From an uncultured Muribaculaceae bacterium (GTDB lineage: Bacteria; Bacteroidota; Bacteroidia; Bacteroidales; Muribaculaceae): DNA of 26,295 nucleotides. Numbering within the stretch: position 1 is the stretch's first letter; each line of letters starts with the position of its first letter. Location of the stretch: the NCBI GenBank assembly GCA_958439725.1, contig CAUBWJ010000030.1, positions 1 through 26,295 on the forward strand. Reading direction: 5' to 3'. Below, one piece after another: positions 15,675 through 23,188 of the stretch. The translations under genes and the position numbers were made by a program. The notes below the pieces were generated by a model, which saw only the letters and a list, made by a program, of their open reading frames with translations, was not told the DNA's origin and did no database searches.

Positions 15675-16513
15675 TTCATCTTGTAGTCTGGTTCGTCGGC
15701 GTAGCGGGCTGCGTCGTATTTCGGGCGGTTGGAGTAATCGTCGGAGAACTGGACATTGCCGAACTTTGCCCTGAGTATGGACTCGCTGTTGTTTTTGAAG
15801 TATTCGTGTTCGGACAGAGCTTTCTTGCGGTCTTTCTTCTGATAATCCTCGGGGGAATACATTGGGGTAATCTGGCGGTCGGATTTCTCAAGCCCTGTAG
15901 CTATAATACTGCGGTCGTTGTCGGTGGTGGCCTTGAGGATCAGTCCCGGCAGACCGCGTAATTTCCAGGGGCCGAACGGCACCGGGACGTCGGGCGTGAA
16001 CCAGGCTGTCCAGCGGCGTCCGTGATAATCGGTTGTGGCCATTATGCAGTCGTAGCCGAGTATATTCGTGGTGGAGTCGGTTATCTCCCATTGCATCTCG
16101 TCGAAAGGCTCGTCGTAATATCCCTGCTCATCGCCGAATTTTGAATAATAGCGCAGGGAATTGCCGCCAAGATCAGTGAATACGTATGTGTGGACCTTCT
16201 TCACCGGCCCTTTGCGCATATCGAAGGTTACGCTTCCGTCGGGATTCTGGGTCATACACGTGGCCATGATTATCTTTCTTAGCTCTGCCTTGCCCTTGGG
16301 TGTCGAGTTCAGGGAGTCGTTCCAGAGGCTGATGTCGTTGAAATACTTTGCCTGCCCGGCGTTGGCGAGCAGTGACATCAGTGTGGTCTCGATTGAATCG
16401 GTGGACCAGTTACGTCCCTTGGAATCGTAGCTCACATGGATATCGGCTGTCTGCTGGGCAGAGGCGGCAAATGCCGCAAAGCCGATGGAAAGAATTGCAA
16501 TAGTTCTCTTCAT
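15671..16513 (-). CDS. GLPGLI-family secreted protein (paralogue 2)
   Basis: 280 residues when started at the Met of the signal peptide (MKRTIAILSIGFAAFAASAQ); an upstream in-frame Met at 16585 lies inside the previous gene and is rejected. Conserved block ILGYDCIMATTDYHGRRWTAWFTPDVPV then GPWKLRGLPGLILKA (GLPGLI at 187-192). It is the one paralogue whose C-terminus departs from the common ending: ADEPDYKMK instead of ETDY. It starts 7 nt after the stop of paralogue 3 and overlaps the small plug-like gene by 4 nt. Confidence 0.92.
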   Translation of the reverse strand: MKRTIAILSIGFAAFAASAQQTADIHVSYDSKGRNWSTDSIETTLMSLLANAGQAKYFNDISLWNDSLNSTPKGKAELRKIIMATCMTQNPDGSVTFDMRKGPVKKVHTYVFTDLGGNSLRYYSKFGDEQGYYDEPFDEMQWEITDSTTNILGYDCIMATTDYHGRRWTAWFTPDVPVPFGPWKLRGLPGLILKATTDNDRSIIATGLEKSDRQITPMYSPEDYQKKDRKKALSEHEYFKNNSESILRAKFGNVQFSDDYSNRPKYDAARYADEPDYKMK

Positions 16514-16520
16514 AATCTTA

Positions 16521-17372
16521 TTAATAATCTGTTTCCAGTCCTTTGAAATCGGGGTCAAGAGTCGACATGTAGTCCGACATTCCATTCAGGTCCAACTCAT
16601 CGCCTCCGGCAACCTGAAATTTTATATTTGCGCCGGGGTACATTGCTTTTATTTCATTGATGGTTCTTTCTAATGATTTGGACGAGAGTTTCAGAAAGTC
16701 GCGGCGGTCACCGCGGCTGTAACGCTCCGGCACTTCCATCTGAGGCATAGGCTCGCCGGTATATTCCAGTCCGTTGGCCACAAACTTGTGGCTTCCGGTG
16801 GAATCTTCCGCCATCAGAATCAGGCCGGGCAAGCCTTTGAACTTCCACGGGCCGTCATGAACCGGGATTTCCGGAGCGAACCATGCCGTCCAGTGTCGGC
16901 CGTGGTAATCCGTTTGGGCCATCAGGCATTCGTAGTTCAACACCGTGCGGGTTGAATCGCTGACAATTTCCCATTCCATTTCATCGAAAGGCTCGTCGTA
17001 CCAGATGTATTCCTCGTTGCTGTCCACATAGACTCGGAGCGATTTGTCGTCGAATCGCTTGAATACGTAAGTGCTTACAGTTCTGCTTGGCACCATTCCT
17101 CCCTGACCCTTGGCCTGCATGGCCGACGCCATCTGCCCATAGGCAGTTCTGGCCGCATCGTCGTGCGCCGACTTATCGAGAAAATATGTGCTCGGATTGT
17201 AAAATACCGAGTTGCTGTAATCGGTATGAAGGATATACTTGTCAATCCGTTCCTTCGTTTTATCCTTATAAACCTTAAGATGATGCTCATACCCGATACG
17301 CAGCATGTCGCCCTGCGCAAGCGCGGCAATCACCACAAGACACATAGTAAGGAATGCGAATATTCTTTTCAT
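16521..17372 (-). CDS. GLPGLI-family secreted protein (paralogue 3)
   Basis: 283 residues, signal peptide MKRIFAFLTMCLVVIAALAQ. Conserved block VLNYECLMAQTDYHGRHWTAWFAPEIPV and GPWKFKGLPGLILMA (GLPGLI at 180-185); it ends FKGLETDY. The 91 bp covering its leader and signal peptide are almost identical to those of paralogue 4, while residues 21-120 are strongly different. The segment after GLPGLI contains two acidic clusters (GGDELDLNG). Located 50 nt after paralogue 4. Confidence 0.92.
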   Translation of the reverse strand: MKRIFAFLTMCLVVIAALAQGDMLRIGYEHHLKVYKDKTKERIDKYILHTDYSNSVFYNPSTYFLDKSAHDDAARTAYGQMASAMQAKGQGGMVPSRTVSTYVFKRFDDKSLRVYVDSNEEYIWYDEPFDEMEWEIVSDSTRTVLNYECLMAQTDYHGRHWTAWFAPEIPVHDGPWKFKGLPGLILMAEDSTGSHKFVANGLEYTGEPMPQMEVPERYSRGDRRDFLKLSSKSLERTINEIKAMYPGANIKFQVAGGDELDLNGMSDYMSTLDPDFKGLETDY

Positions 17373-17402
17373 ATTGGTCTATTTATCATTCATTAAAGTA
17401 AT
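17312..17402 (-). repeat. Leader/signal-peptide duplication, copy 1 (paralogue 3)
   Basis: This 91-bp stretch, covering 30 bp of leader and the signal-peptide codons, matches 18157-18247 at 85 of 91 positions with no gaps. Identity falls off sharply on both sides. Confidence 0.85.
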
Positions 17403-17422
17403 TGGATGGCCTGTTCGTTATA

Positions 17423-18217
17423 TTACTTGTAATCGGTTTCTATCAGGTCGAAGCCTTCTGGTAGCGGGACGTCGTGCCAGGAGGTTCCGTAGGCGGCGTT
17501 CATCTGCGCTCCCGAATTATTGTAGAAGGTCCATTGGAGAGACAGCATGTCCTTGCGTTTGGCGGGAGTGGAGAGAGCGTGGCCATACATTTTAGGCGGA
17601 AAGGGACGGTCGGTAACCTCAATACCGGTGGCCTCGAAACGGTATTTGCCATTGTCAGCATCGGCCAGAAGAATAAGTCCCGGCAGTCCGCACAATTTCC
17701 ATGGGCCGTCGTGAACCGGTATTTCTGGAGCGAACCATGCTTTCCAGTGCCGTCCATGATAGTCTGTTTCGGCTGAAATGCACTCGTAACCGAGAACAGT
17801 CCGGCTTGAATCCGTGATTTCCCAGTTAAGTTCGTCCATTTTTTCATCATAATGGCCGAGTTCGCCGGCCGCTTCGCCGTAATAGACGGTATTACCATCT
17901 TTGAAATTCTTCACCACATAGGTTCTGGAGCCCGGAAGGAGTGACGGGCGCTGTCCGGCGGCATTTGCCGCTTCAACCATGCTGTTGAACTGTACGGTGC
18001 CCTCCGGAGTGGATAGCATGGAATCTACCACAAGTGACATCGGGCAAAAATAATGCGACTTGTCGCCATCGGCCAACAGCAGCATTTTCTCCTTCTTGTT
18101 TGAGCCGGTCCAGTTCTGGTATCTTTCGGTGTACTCCACCTTGATTCTGGTGCTTTCCTGCGCAAGCGCGGCAATCACCACAAGACACATAATAAGGAAT
18201 GCTAATATTCTTTTCAT
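17423..18217 (-). CDS. GLPGLI-family secreted protein (paralogue 4)
   Basis: 264 residues from the signal-peptide Met (MKRILAFLIMCLVVIAALAQ); the in-frame Met at 18259 lies inside the transposase gene and is rejected by comparison with the duplicate leader of paralogue 3. Conserved block VLGYECISAETDYHGRHWKAWFAPEIPV, then GPWKLCGLPGLILLA (GLPGLI at 177-182, with an extra Cys before it), ending FDLIETDYK. It follows the RAYT gene by 13 nt. Confidence 0.92.
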   Translation of the reverse strand: MKRILAFLIMCLVVIAALAQESTRIKVEYTERYQNWTGSNKKEKMLLLADGDKSHYFCPMSLVVDSMLSTPEGTVQFNSMVEAANAAGQRPSLLPGSRTYVVKNFKDGNTVYYGEAAGELGHYDEKMDELNWEITDSSRTVLGYECISAETDYHGRHWKAWFAPEIPVHDGPWKLCGLPGLILLADADNGKYRFEATGIEVTDRPFPPKMYGHALSTPAKRKDMLSLQWTFYNNSGAQMNAAYGTSWHDVPLPEGFDLIETDYK

Positions 18218-18247
18218 ATTGGTCAATTCATCAATCATTAAAGCAAT
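18157..18247 (-). repeat. Leader/signal-peptide duplication, copy 2 (paralogue 4)
   Basis: Second copy of the 91-bp duplication. Its upstream edge (18231-18247) doubles as the last codons and stop of the RAYT gene, so the transposase open frame runs into the old leader. Confidence 0.85.
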
Positions 18248-18344
18248 CAGACTTCCCACTCATCACATTATTATCAACATACTTCATAATATTATCAAAA
18301 GCCCGTTGATCCCGAATAATATGTTCATAATAACGTTGTTGCCA

Positions 18345-18374
18345 GTAGGGACGCGATACATCGCGTCCCCCCAA
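18345..18374 (+). repeat. REP-like palindrome A inside the RAYT gene
   Basis: 30 bp starting with GTAG, followed by the perfect inverted arms GGGACGCGAT and ATCGCGTCCC around a 2-nt loop (the GG of GTAGGG is shared with the arm). A 5' GTAG next to a hairpin is the recognition feature described for E. coli REP/RAYT pairs. It is the exact reverse complement of 18534-18563. Confidence 0.9.
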
Positions 18375-18533
18375 TCCATCCCCTTCCCCCAACCGATTCG
18401 CCTGCCTCGTCACCGCCGCCTTGAAAGACCCAATTATCGTGGCAAGACAACTATTGTGGTGAAAGTCCTCACATGCCTCACCATGTTTAGGCGGTTTGAG
18501 GCAACCTAAATTGGAATTAATGGTGTCATCGGT

Positions 18534-18563
18534 TTGGGGGGACGCGATGTATCGCGTCCCTAC
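18534..18563 (-). repeat. REP-like palindrome B inside the RAYT gene
   Basis: Exact 30-bp inverted copy of palindrome A; its GTAG head is at 18563-18560 on the minus strand. Identity ends abruptly on both sides of the 30 bp. The two copies face each other with 159 bp between them. Confidence 0.9.
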
Positions 18564-18809
18564 CGATATCACCAAATGCACGTGGTTGGGCATCACTACG
18601 TAATTATATACCTCCGCATGGGGATAATGAATCGGTATGGATTCCAAAGATTGCAATACTATCTCTCCAAGTTTGCTGAAAAACATTTTCCCATTTCTGA
18701 TCCGGCCGAACACATGCCTCTTTTCATGACTACAAATCGTGACGAAATATATTCCGTCATTGTAGTCATGCCATTGCGCTCTGAATCTGTGTCGGTCAGC
18801 CATTTCGGT

Positions 18810-21416
18810 TTATTTTCTGAGGGATATTGAGAAAAGGAGCTCGCGGCCGCGGAGGCGCCGCTGGCTCTCAAAGGAATTGAGCTGATTGTAAGTGGTATAA
18901 TTATATGTGCGCTGGTTGAAGATGTTGCTCAGTGTTGCAGAGAATTCCAGACGCTTGCCCGGCTTGAATATCAGTTTGGTGTCAAGCAGAAACACGTTCT
19001 TGAACTGATTGGCGGTAAGCTCATTGCGGTAATGCTCTCCGCTTATGTGCCATTCCCATCTCCTTTGCGGCATGATGTTGAGCAGCAGTTCGTTTTCCAT
19101 GCTTCCGAGCCATGAAGCGTTGTTGCCGTTCATTGCCAGACGGCTCGACGAGAAGTCTATGCGGTAGTCAAAACTCAGCCACCGCAGCGGAGCGCCGTTG
19201 ATTTTCGCGCCGGCCGACCACGATGTGCCTATTGAATTCACCGCCTGGTTTTCCGAGAGGAGATGGTGCTCGCTGCGGCTGAACGAGCCGTTGATATTGG
19301 CGCTGCCGCGCATGAAATCGAGAGTCTTGCCTATGTTTCCGCTCGCCATCAGCATCTTTCCGTCGCTTTTGGCGTCGGTATAGGAATAGACTATGTAATC
19401 TCCGAAAAGCTGCTGTGCGAGAGTATAGGGGTTGTGGCTCCACGACTGCATCACGTAGGCGTTGGCGAACACTCCGCGGCGCGTGTGCTTATAGGAGAGG
19501 TTGGCAGAGAGGTTCTGCGATGTGGAGTTATAGAAGTTGTCCACCCCCCGGCGGAACGAGCGGTAGTTTGTCATCACGTAGCCGGGTTGTATCATGCTCA
19601 GATCCATCGGAGAGCGGCCCGTACCGCCGTCCAGTCCCACGGAAAAGCGGTTGTTGGGCTTCCAGTCCATGCTTATTGACGGTGAGAAATACACTTCGTT
19701 TCGGTTGGCGAGGGCCTTGTCGAAGGTATAGTGCGAGAAACTCACCGGGGCGCTGAGCGAAAAGTTCACGCGTTTTACCCAATACTCGAATTTCGGCCGG
19801 GCATAGACCGTGAGAAAATTGGTGTTGACCACATTCGTCATATTTCCGGTCAGATCCGACAAGTCCGGTTGCTCCGACCCTTTCTCAAGCCCTGTGGCTT
19901 CCGAACGCATGCCCCGCAGATAACCTTTTATGCCTCCTTCCAGACTCACTGTGATACCTTTGATGGAGAACGCGTAGGCCGCGCTCTCGTTGGTATGAAA
20001 CGCATGGTCCTTGACACTCTGGCGCATCGTGCCGTCGGCCATCGCTACGGTAAGCGTCTGCGGCATTGATTCCCATTCGTTCTTGCTTGTGAATGTCACG
20101 AGATGCTTTTCGTTGAAACGCTTGATGAGTTTGAAATCGTTGCCTGCATAATAATCGGGGAGGGAGGCGGTCTGTGTGTTGGGCAGCGAGCCGGTCACGC
20201 CCAGTCGCACATCGTCCCAGTCAATGTTTGTTTTCAGCGTGTTGTTTATGAAGGCCGTCTTCTGGTTAAGCTCGTAGATGAACTTGCCCGACAGGGAGTG
20301 TGAACGGTCGCGGCCATCGCGGTTTTCAGTGATTACCCGGTTGGGGGATTCATCCAAAAAATATGTCGTTATATTCGCGGCCTCTGATGTCACGCGGTTG
20401 AACGAATAGTCTATCTGCGCCTTTACTTCCCCGCGCCCGAGTTTCCACAGCGAATTTGTGGAGACAAGAGCCGAACGGTTGAAGAGCGTGCGCCTGCGGC
20501 TGAGATTCGGCACTCCCGGAAGCGACACGCTCACGTAGGGGCCCAGCGACGTGCCGCGGCGCGTGGCGAAGAAGTCAGTGGCCTGCGACGATAGGTCTTC
20601 TCCGGTATTGTTGGCCTTGAAGGTGGTGATGTTCTGGAAATCCGGCATTACCGCCATTGCGAACACCTCTCCGTCCCATAACGCTCCCTCGGGCTGCCAC
20701 GACCATCCTCCTCCGGCGTCGCCGTGGACGGTCCATGTAGCTTTGGCCTTGTTTTTCAGCTTGAGATTTATTGCGGCCTTGTCGGAAAAAGAGATGCCTG
20801 ACAGCACCTGCATGGGCTGATGGTTTTCCATCACTTCCACCGCGCCCACATCGTCATGGTTGATTCCGTTGGTGGCTATGCCGTATTTGCCGCCAAGCAG
20901 GTCGGACCCTTCGATATAAAATTTGTTGATGTCCTCACCCTGATATTGGATTTTGCCGGATTTTTCCACGTTGATGCCGGGCATGCGTTTGAGCACATCG
21001 CCTATCGAACGGTCCTGCTGCTGGGCGAAACTTCCCACATTGTATGTTATGGTGTCGCCCTGTTCGCGTATGCGGTCGGCCTTTACTGTCACCTCTTTGA
21101 GCAAGGTAGAGCCGGGTTCAAGCTCCACGGTGAGGGGAAACGTGGCGCCGTCAAGCGGTATGGTTTTCTTTGCAAAGCTCATCATCGACACTTCCAGCCG
21201 GCATCCTGCCACTGAAGGAACCGACATGGCGAACCCGCCGTCCTTTTTCGACGTGCTGAACTTCTTGATTTTACCGTCGGCGCCTTTGATGATGACGGAT
21301 GCGCCGGTGAGCGGCTCGTTGTTTTCCTTGTCAACAACCGTTCCCGACACATTGACCTGCGCCACAGCGCTCACGGCCACAAGCAGTAACAGAAGATATG
21401 TGGTAATCAGTCTCAT
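18810..21416 (-). CDS. TonB-dependent receptor-like outer-membrane protein with carboxypeptidase-regulatory domain
   Basis: 868 residues. Signal peptide 1-19; carboxypeptidase-D regulatory-like beta-sandwich about 22-100 (VSGTVVDKENNEPLTGASVIIKG); a TonB-box/plug start at LKEVTVKADRIREQGDTITYNV; plug domain to about 215, including GDVLKRMPGINVEKSGKIQYQGEDI; then a large barrel ending RELLFSISLRK. Barrels of this type commonly accompany GLPGLI genes in Bacteroidetes. Its start overlaps the stop of GLPGLI paralogue 5 by 4 nt (ATGA), so both are translated from one mRNA. The transported ligand or export role cannot be read from the sequence. Confidence 0.92.
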   Translation of the reverse strand: MRLITTYLLLLLVAVSAVAQVNVSGTVVDKENNEPLTGASVIIKGADGKIKKFSTSKKDGGFAMSVPSVAGCRLEVSMMSFAKKTIPLDGATFPLTVELEPGSTLLKEVTVKADRIREQGDTITYNVGSFAQQQDRSIGDVLKRMPGINVEKSGKIQYQGEDINKFYIEGSDLLGGKYGIATNGINHDDVGAVEVMENHQPMQVLSGISFSDKAAINLKLKNKAKATWTVHGDAGGGWSWQPEGALWDGEVFAMAVMPDFQNITTFKANNTGEDLSSQATDFFATRRGTSLGPYVSVSLPGVPNLSRRRTLFNRSALVSTNSLWKLGRGEVKAQIDYSFNRVTSEAANITTYFLDESPNRVITENRDGRDRSHSLSGKFIYELNQKTAFINNTLKTNIDWDDVRLGVTGSLPNTQTASLPDYYAGNDFKLIKRFNEKHLVTFTSKNEWESMPQTLTVAMADGTMRQSVKDHAFHTNESAAYAFSIKGITVSLEGGIKGYLRGMRSEATGLEKGSEQPDLSDLTGNMTNVVNTNFLTVYARPKFEYWVKRVNFSLSAPVSFSHYTFDKALANRNEVYFSPSISMDWKPNNRFSVGLDGGTGRSPMDLSMIQPGYVMTNYRSFRRGVDNFYNSTSQNLSANLSYKHTRRGVFANAYVMQSWSHNPYTLAQQLFGDYIVYSYTDAKSDGKMLMASGNIGKTLDFMRGSANINGSFSRSEHHLLSENQAVNSIGTSWSAGAKINGAPLRWLSFDYRIDFSSSRLAMNGNNASWLGSMENELLLNIMPQRRWEWHISGEHYRNELTANQFKNVFLLDTKLIFKPGKRLEFSATLSNIFNQRTYNYTTYNQLNSFESQRRLRGRELLFSISLRK

Positions 21417-22267
21417 TGATGGTAATCGGTTTCGAGGTAATCATATTCGTTCTGAGTGGGGGCGTCAGGTCCCAGGTCGAGCATTCCGTCGGTAGCGGCT
21501 TTGGAGATGGCGTGGGAATTGTCCCGGTAGTTTCTCAGACTGCGCAGCATGTCGAGCCGTTTCATCCGGTCATATTCGTTTTGCGAATATATCGGATACA
21601 TGGGCTGGCTGGACTCTTCGATACCTTCGGCCACAAAGCGGTGATGGCCTTTGTCGTCAGTGGCTTCAAGAATGAGTCCCGGAAGTCCCCGCAGTTTCCA
21701 TGGGCCGTCGTGTATGGGAATTTCCGGTGCGAACCATGCCGTCCATTTCCTGCCGTGATAATCTGTGGTTGCCATGATGCATTCATAGCCGAGAACGGTC
21801 TTTGTGGAATCGCCTGTTTCCCAGGTAAGCTCGGAAAACGGTTCCTCATATACACCTCTTTCCGTCATTCCGGCCTTGTCATACACGGTCATTGCCTCTC
21901 GGGCGTTGTCTTTGAAGACATAGATGAAGGTCTTATAGGCAACGTCCCTCATTACGCTCTCATCCTTTGATTCGATGTATTTTCTGACGGCGATGTCGAA
22001 TATCTGTTTTGCTTTGGCCCGTCCCGAAGGGGTGGATTCGAGCGAGTCTTTGTATTCCGTGGCGGGACAGTAGAACTTTGACTGCTCCGGGTTGGCAAGC
22101 AACAGCATCGGAATGTCGTGCTCCGCGTATTCAACATTGCCTCGCATGAATTTCTCGTGGTAATTGTATCCAACCTTGATTGAGGCGCGCGGATATTCAG
22201 GATTTTTCTTTGCAAAAACACATGCCGTGACGCTGAGAAGCACTATGGTGGTGATGAATCGGTTCAT
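21413..22267 (-). CDS. GLPGLI-family secreted protein (paralogue 5, operon leader)
   Basis: 284 residues from the signal-peptide Met (MNRFITTIVLLSVTACVFA); a Met 30 nt further upstream lies close to the predicted transcription start and is rejected. Conserved block VLGYECIMATTDYHGRKWTAWFAPEIPI and GPWKLRGLPGLILEA (GLPGLI at 194-199); it ends YDYLETDYHQ. The signal contains a Cys (TAC) that is not in a good lipobox. It is the first gene of the operon and is translationally coupled to the receptor gene. Confidence 0.92.
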   Translation of the reverse strand: MNRFITTIVLLSVTACVFAKKNPEYPRASIKVGYNYHEKFMRGNVEYAEHDIPMLLLANPEQSKFYCPATEYKDSLESTPSGRAKAKQIFDIAVRKYIESKDESVMRDVAYKTFIYVFKDNAREAMTVYDKAGMTERGVYEEPFSELTWETGDSTKTVLGYECIMATTDYHGRKWTAWFAPEIPIHDGPWKLRGLPGLILEATDDKGHHRFVAEGIEESSQPMYPIYSQNEYDRMKRLDMLRSLRNYRDNSHAISKAATDGMLDLGPDAPTQNEYDYLETDYHQ

Positions 22268-22294
22268 TATCTGTAGTATTGAAAAACTCGGAGG

Positions 22295-22302
22295 CAAAGT
22301 TA
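22295..22302 (-). promoter_or_regulatory. -7 box of the GLPGLI operon
   Basis: TAACTTTG on the minus strand, 27 nt before the first start codon and identical to the -7 box of the outer-membrane barrel gene at 13355-13362. The nearest -33 candidate, TTG at 22328-22326, is 23 bp away, slightly beyond the usual spacing. Confidence 0.6.
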
Positions 22303-22357
22303 GTCAGAATCCCGTGCTTTGCTCTCAACATTTGTTGAAACTGGAAGAAACGGGCCG

Positions 22358-22918
22358 TTATTTTTTACGCAGACGGCTCAGATGGGTAGGGGTGACGTTC
22401 AGTAGGGAAGCGATGTCCTTTAGTGAAAACAGTCGGAAAAGATCGGGGTCCTGGCTTATCAGTTCGTCATACCGCTCCTGTGGCGATTTTGAGTAGAGAT
22501 CGGTAAACCGGTCGTAAAGCGTGGAGAATACGGCGCGGGTGGTGGAGGCTATCACCTCTCTTGCAGCTGCGTCTGACTCCATGAGATTTACAACCTCCGA
22601 CGTCGGCACGCAATAAATCTCGCATGGAACGGTGGCGATTATCGAACACCGGGATTTCTCCCGATACAGGGATCCGGGAAAATCACATACGAAATGACCC
22701 GCAAATTCCAGACCGACCACGTGGGGAGTTCCGTCGGTGGAATAGCACACATATTTGAGCGCTCCGGATTTTACATAGCCAATATAGTGCCCTGTTTCTC
22801 CGGCCGTGATGAATTCCGCTCCTTTCTCAAAATGGCGCAATTCCCCGCGGCTCTCGCACAGATGGCGCCAGAAACCGGTGTCGATATGGTCGATATAGGA
22901 GTTGAACTGCGTCGGCAT
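22358..22918 (-). CDS. Crp/Fnr-family transcriptional regulator
   Basis: 186 residues, the usual short Bacteroidetes form. N-terminal cyclic-nucleotide-binding-type beta-roll (about 25-125: FEKGAEFITAGETGHYIGYVKSGALKYVCYSTDGTPHVVGLEFAGHFV), a long helix about 135-155, and a C-terminal helix-turn-helix ending in LFSLKDIASLLNVTPTHLSRLRKK. No Fnr-type cysteine cluster is present at the N-terminus, so it is unlikely to carry an FeS cluster. It sits 90 nt upstream of the GLPGLI operon, in the same direction, and divergent to the MFS pair, so either could be its target. Effector unknown. Confidence 0.9.
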   Translation of the reverse strand: MPTQFNSYIDHIDTGFWRHLCESRGELRHFEKGAEFITAGETGHYIGYVKSGALKYVCYSTDGTPHVVGLEFAGHFVCDFPGSLYREKSRCSIIATVPCEIYCVPTSEVVNLMESDAAAREVIASTTRAVFSTLYDRFTDLYSKSPQERYDELISQDPDLFRLFSLKDIASLLNVTPTHLSRLRKK

Positions 22919-22940
22919 ATTCGTTTTAATATCAGTTTTA

Positions 22941-22948
22941 CAAAAATA
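22941..22948 (-). promoter_or_regulatory. -7 box of the Crp/Fnr regulator gene
   Basis: TATTTTTG on the minus strand matches TAnnTTTG and lies 22 nt before the start codon. A TGTG element about 21 bp upstream is a poor -33. Confidence 0.5.
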
Positions 22949-23110
22949 TCCTATTATAATTTATGATGTCACACCCAAGCACTTAAATTTTGTTACTTTA
23001 TCGTACCGGTTCTTAAAAAGCCTGAGATACTTTCGACAAACCGGCTAAACATTTTTTAATTTTTGACGTTTTTAATTTTATAAAAACTTCATCATCACCA
23101 CTTACCTGCA

Positions 23111-23139
23111 CCGGGCATAGCAGTAATTCACTGGCCCGG
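23111..23139 (+). other. Hairpin in the leader of the MFS genes
   Basis: CCGGGC (23111-23116) pairs with GCCCGG (23134-23139) and CAGT (23121-23124) with ACTG (23130-23133), giving a 10-bp stem with a 4-nt bulge and an AATTC loop, about 50 nt before the first MFS start. It lacks a T-run, so it is not a terminator. It could be part of a regulatory leader; I do not recognise a known riboswitch. Confidence 0.5.
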
Positions 23140-23188
23140 GAGTCATGGAATCTCGGCGGTGGCTGAAACCATATAAACAGTTAATGAA

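Larger units (their letters stand above)
18231..18803 (-). mobile_element. REP-associated tyrosine transposase (RAYT), Y1/HUH family
   Basis: 190 residues, an intact coding gene. The HUH motif is MPNHVHLV (His74, His76) and the catalytic tyrosine lies in WQQRYYEHIIRD (Tyr158 or 159), with the usual ATIIGSFKAAVTRQ helix between them. RAYTs are single-copy IS200/IS605-related nucleases that act on REP palindromes. Two 30-bp REP-like palindromes occur inside the gene, exactly in phase: one encodes residues 81-90 (VGTRYIASPQ), the other residues 144-153 (LGGRDVSRPY), both in loops just beyond catalytic segments. The gene lies 6 nt after the receptor stop and 13 nt before GLPGLI paralogue 4, inside their operon. 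Confidence 0.93.

Noticed and set aside
18345..18563. A transposon bounded by the two inverted 30-bp repeats and inserted as a unit into the RAYT gene
   Set aside because: The segment between the repeats encodes the conserved RAYT helix ATIIGSFKAAVTRQ, so the interior belongs to the transposase; two separate insertions into variable loops fit better.
13470..22267. A SusC/SusD-type polysaccharide utilisation locus
   Set aside because: There is no SusD-like lipoprotein, no glycoside hydrolase and no hybrid two-component system; the secreted proteins are GLPGLI family.
23040..23188. A known riboswitch in the MFS leader
   Set aside because: I looked for TPP, cobalamin, SAM and guanidine-type signatures and found none; only a single good hairpin remains, so it is reported simply as a hairpin.
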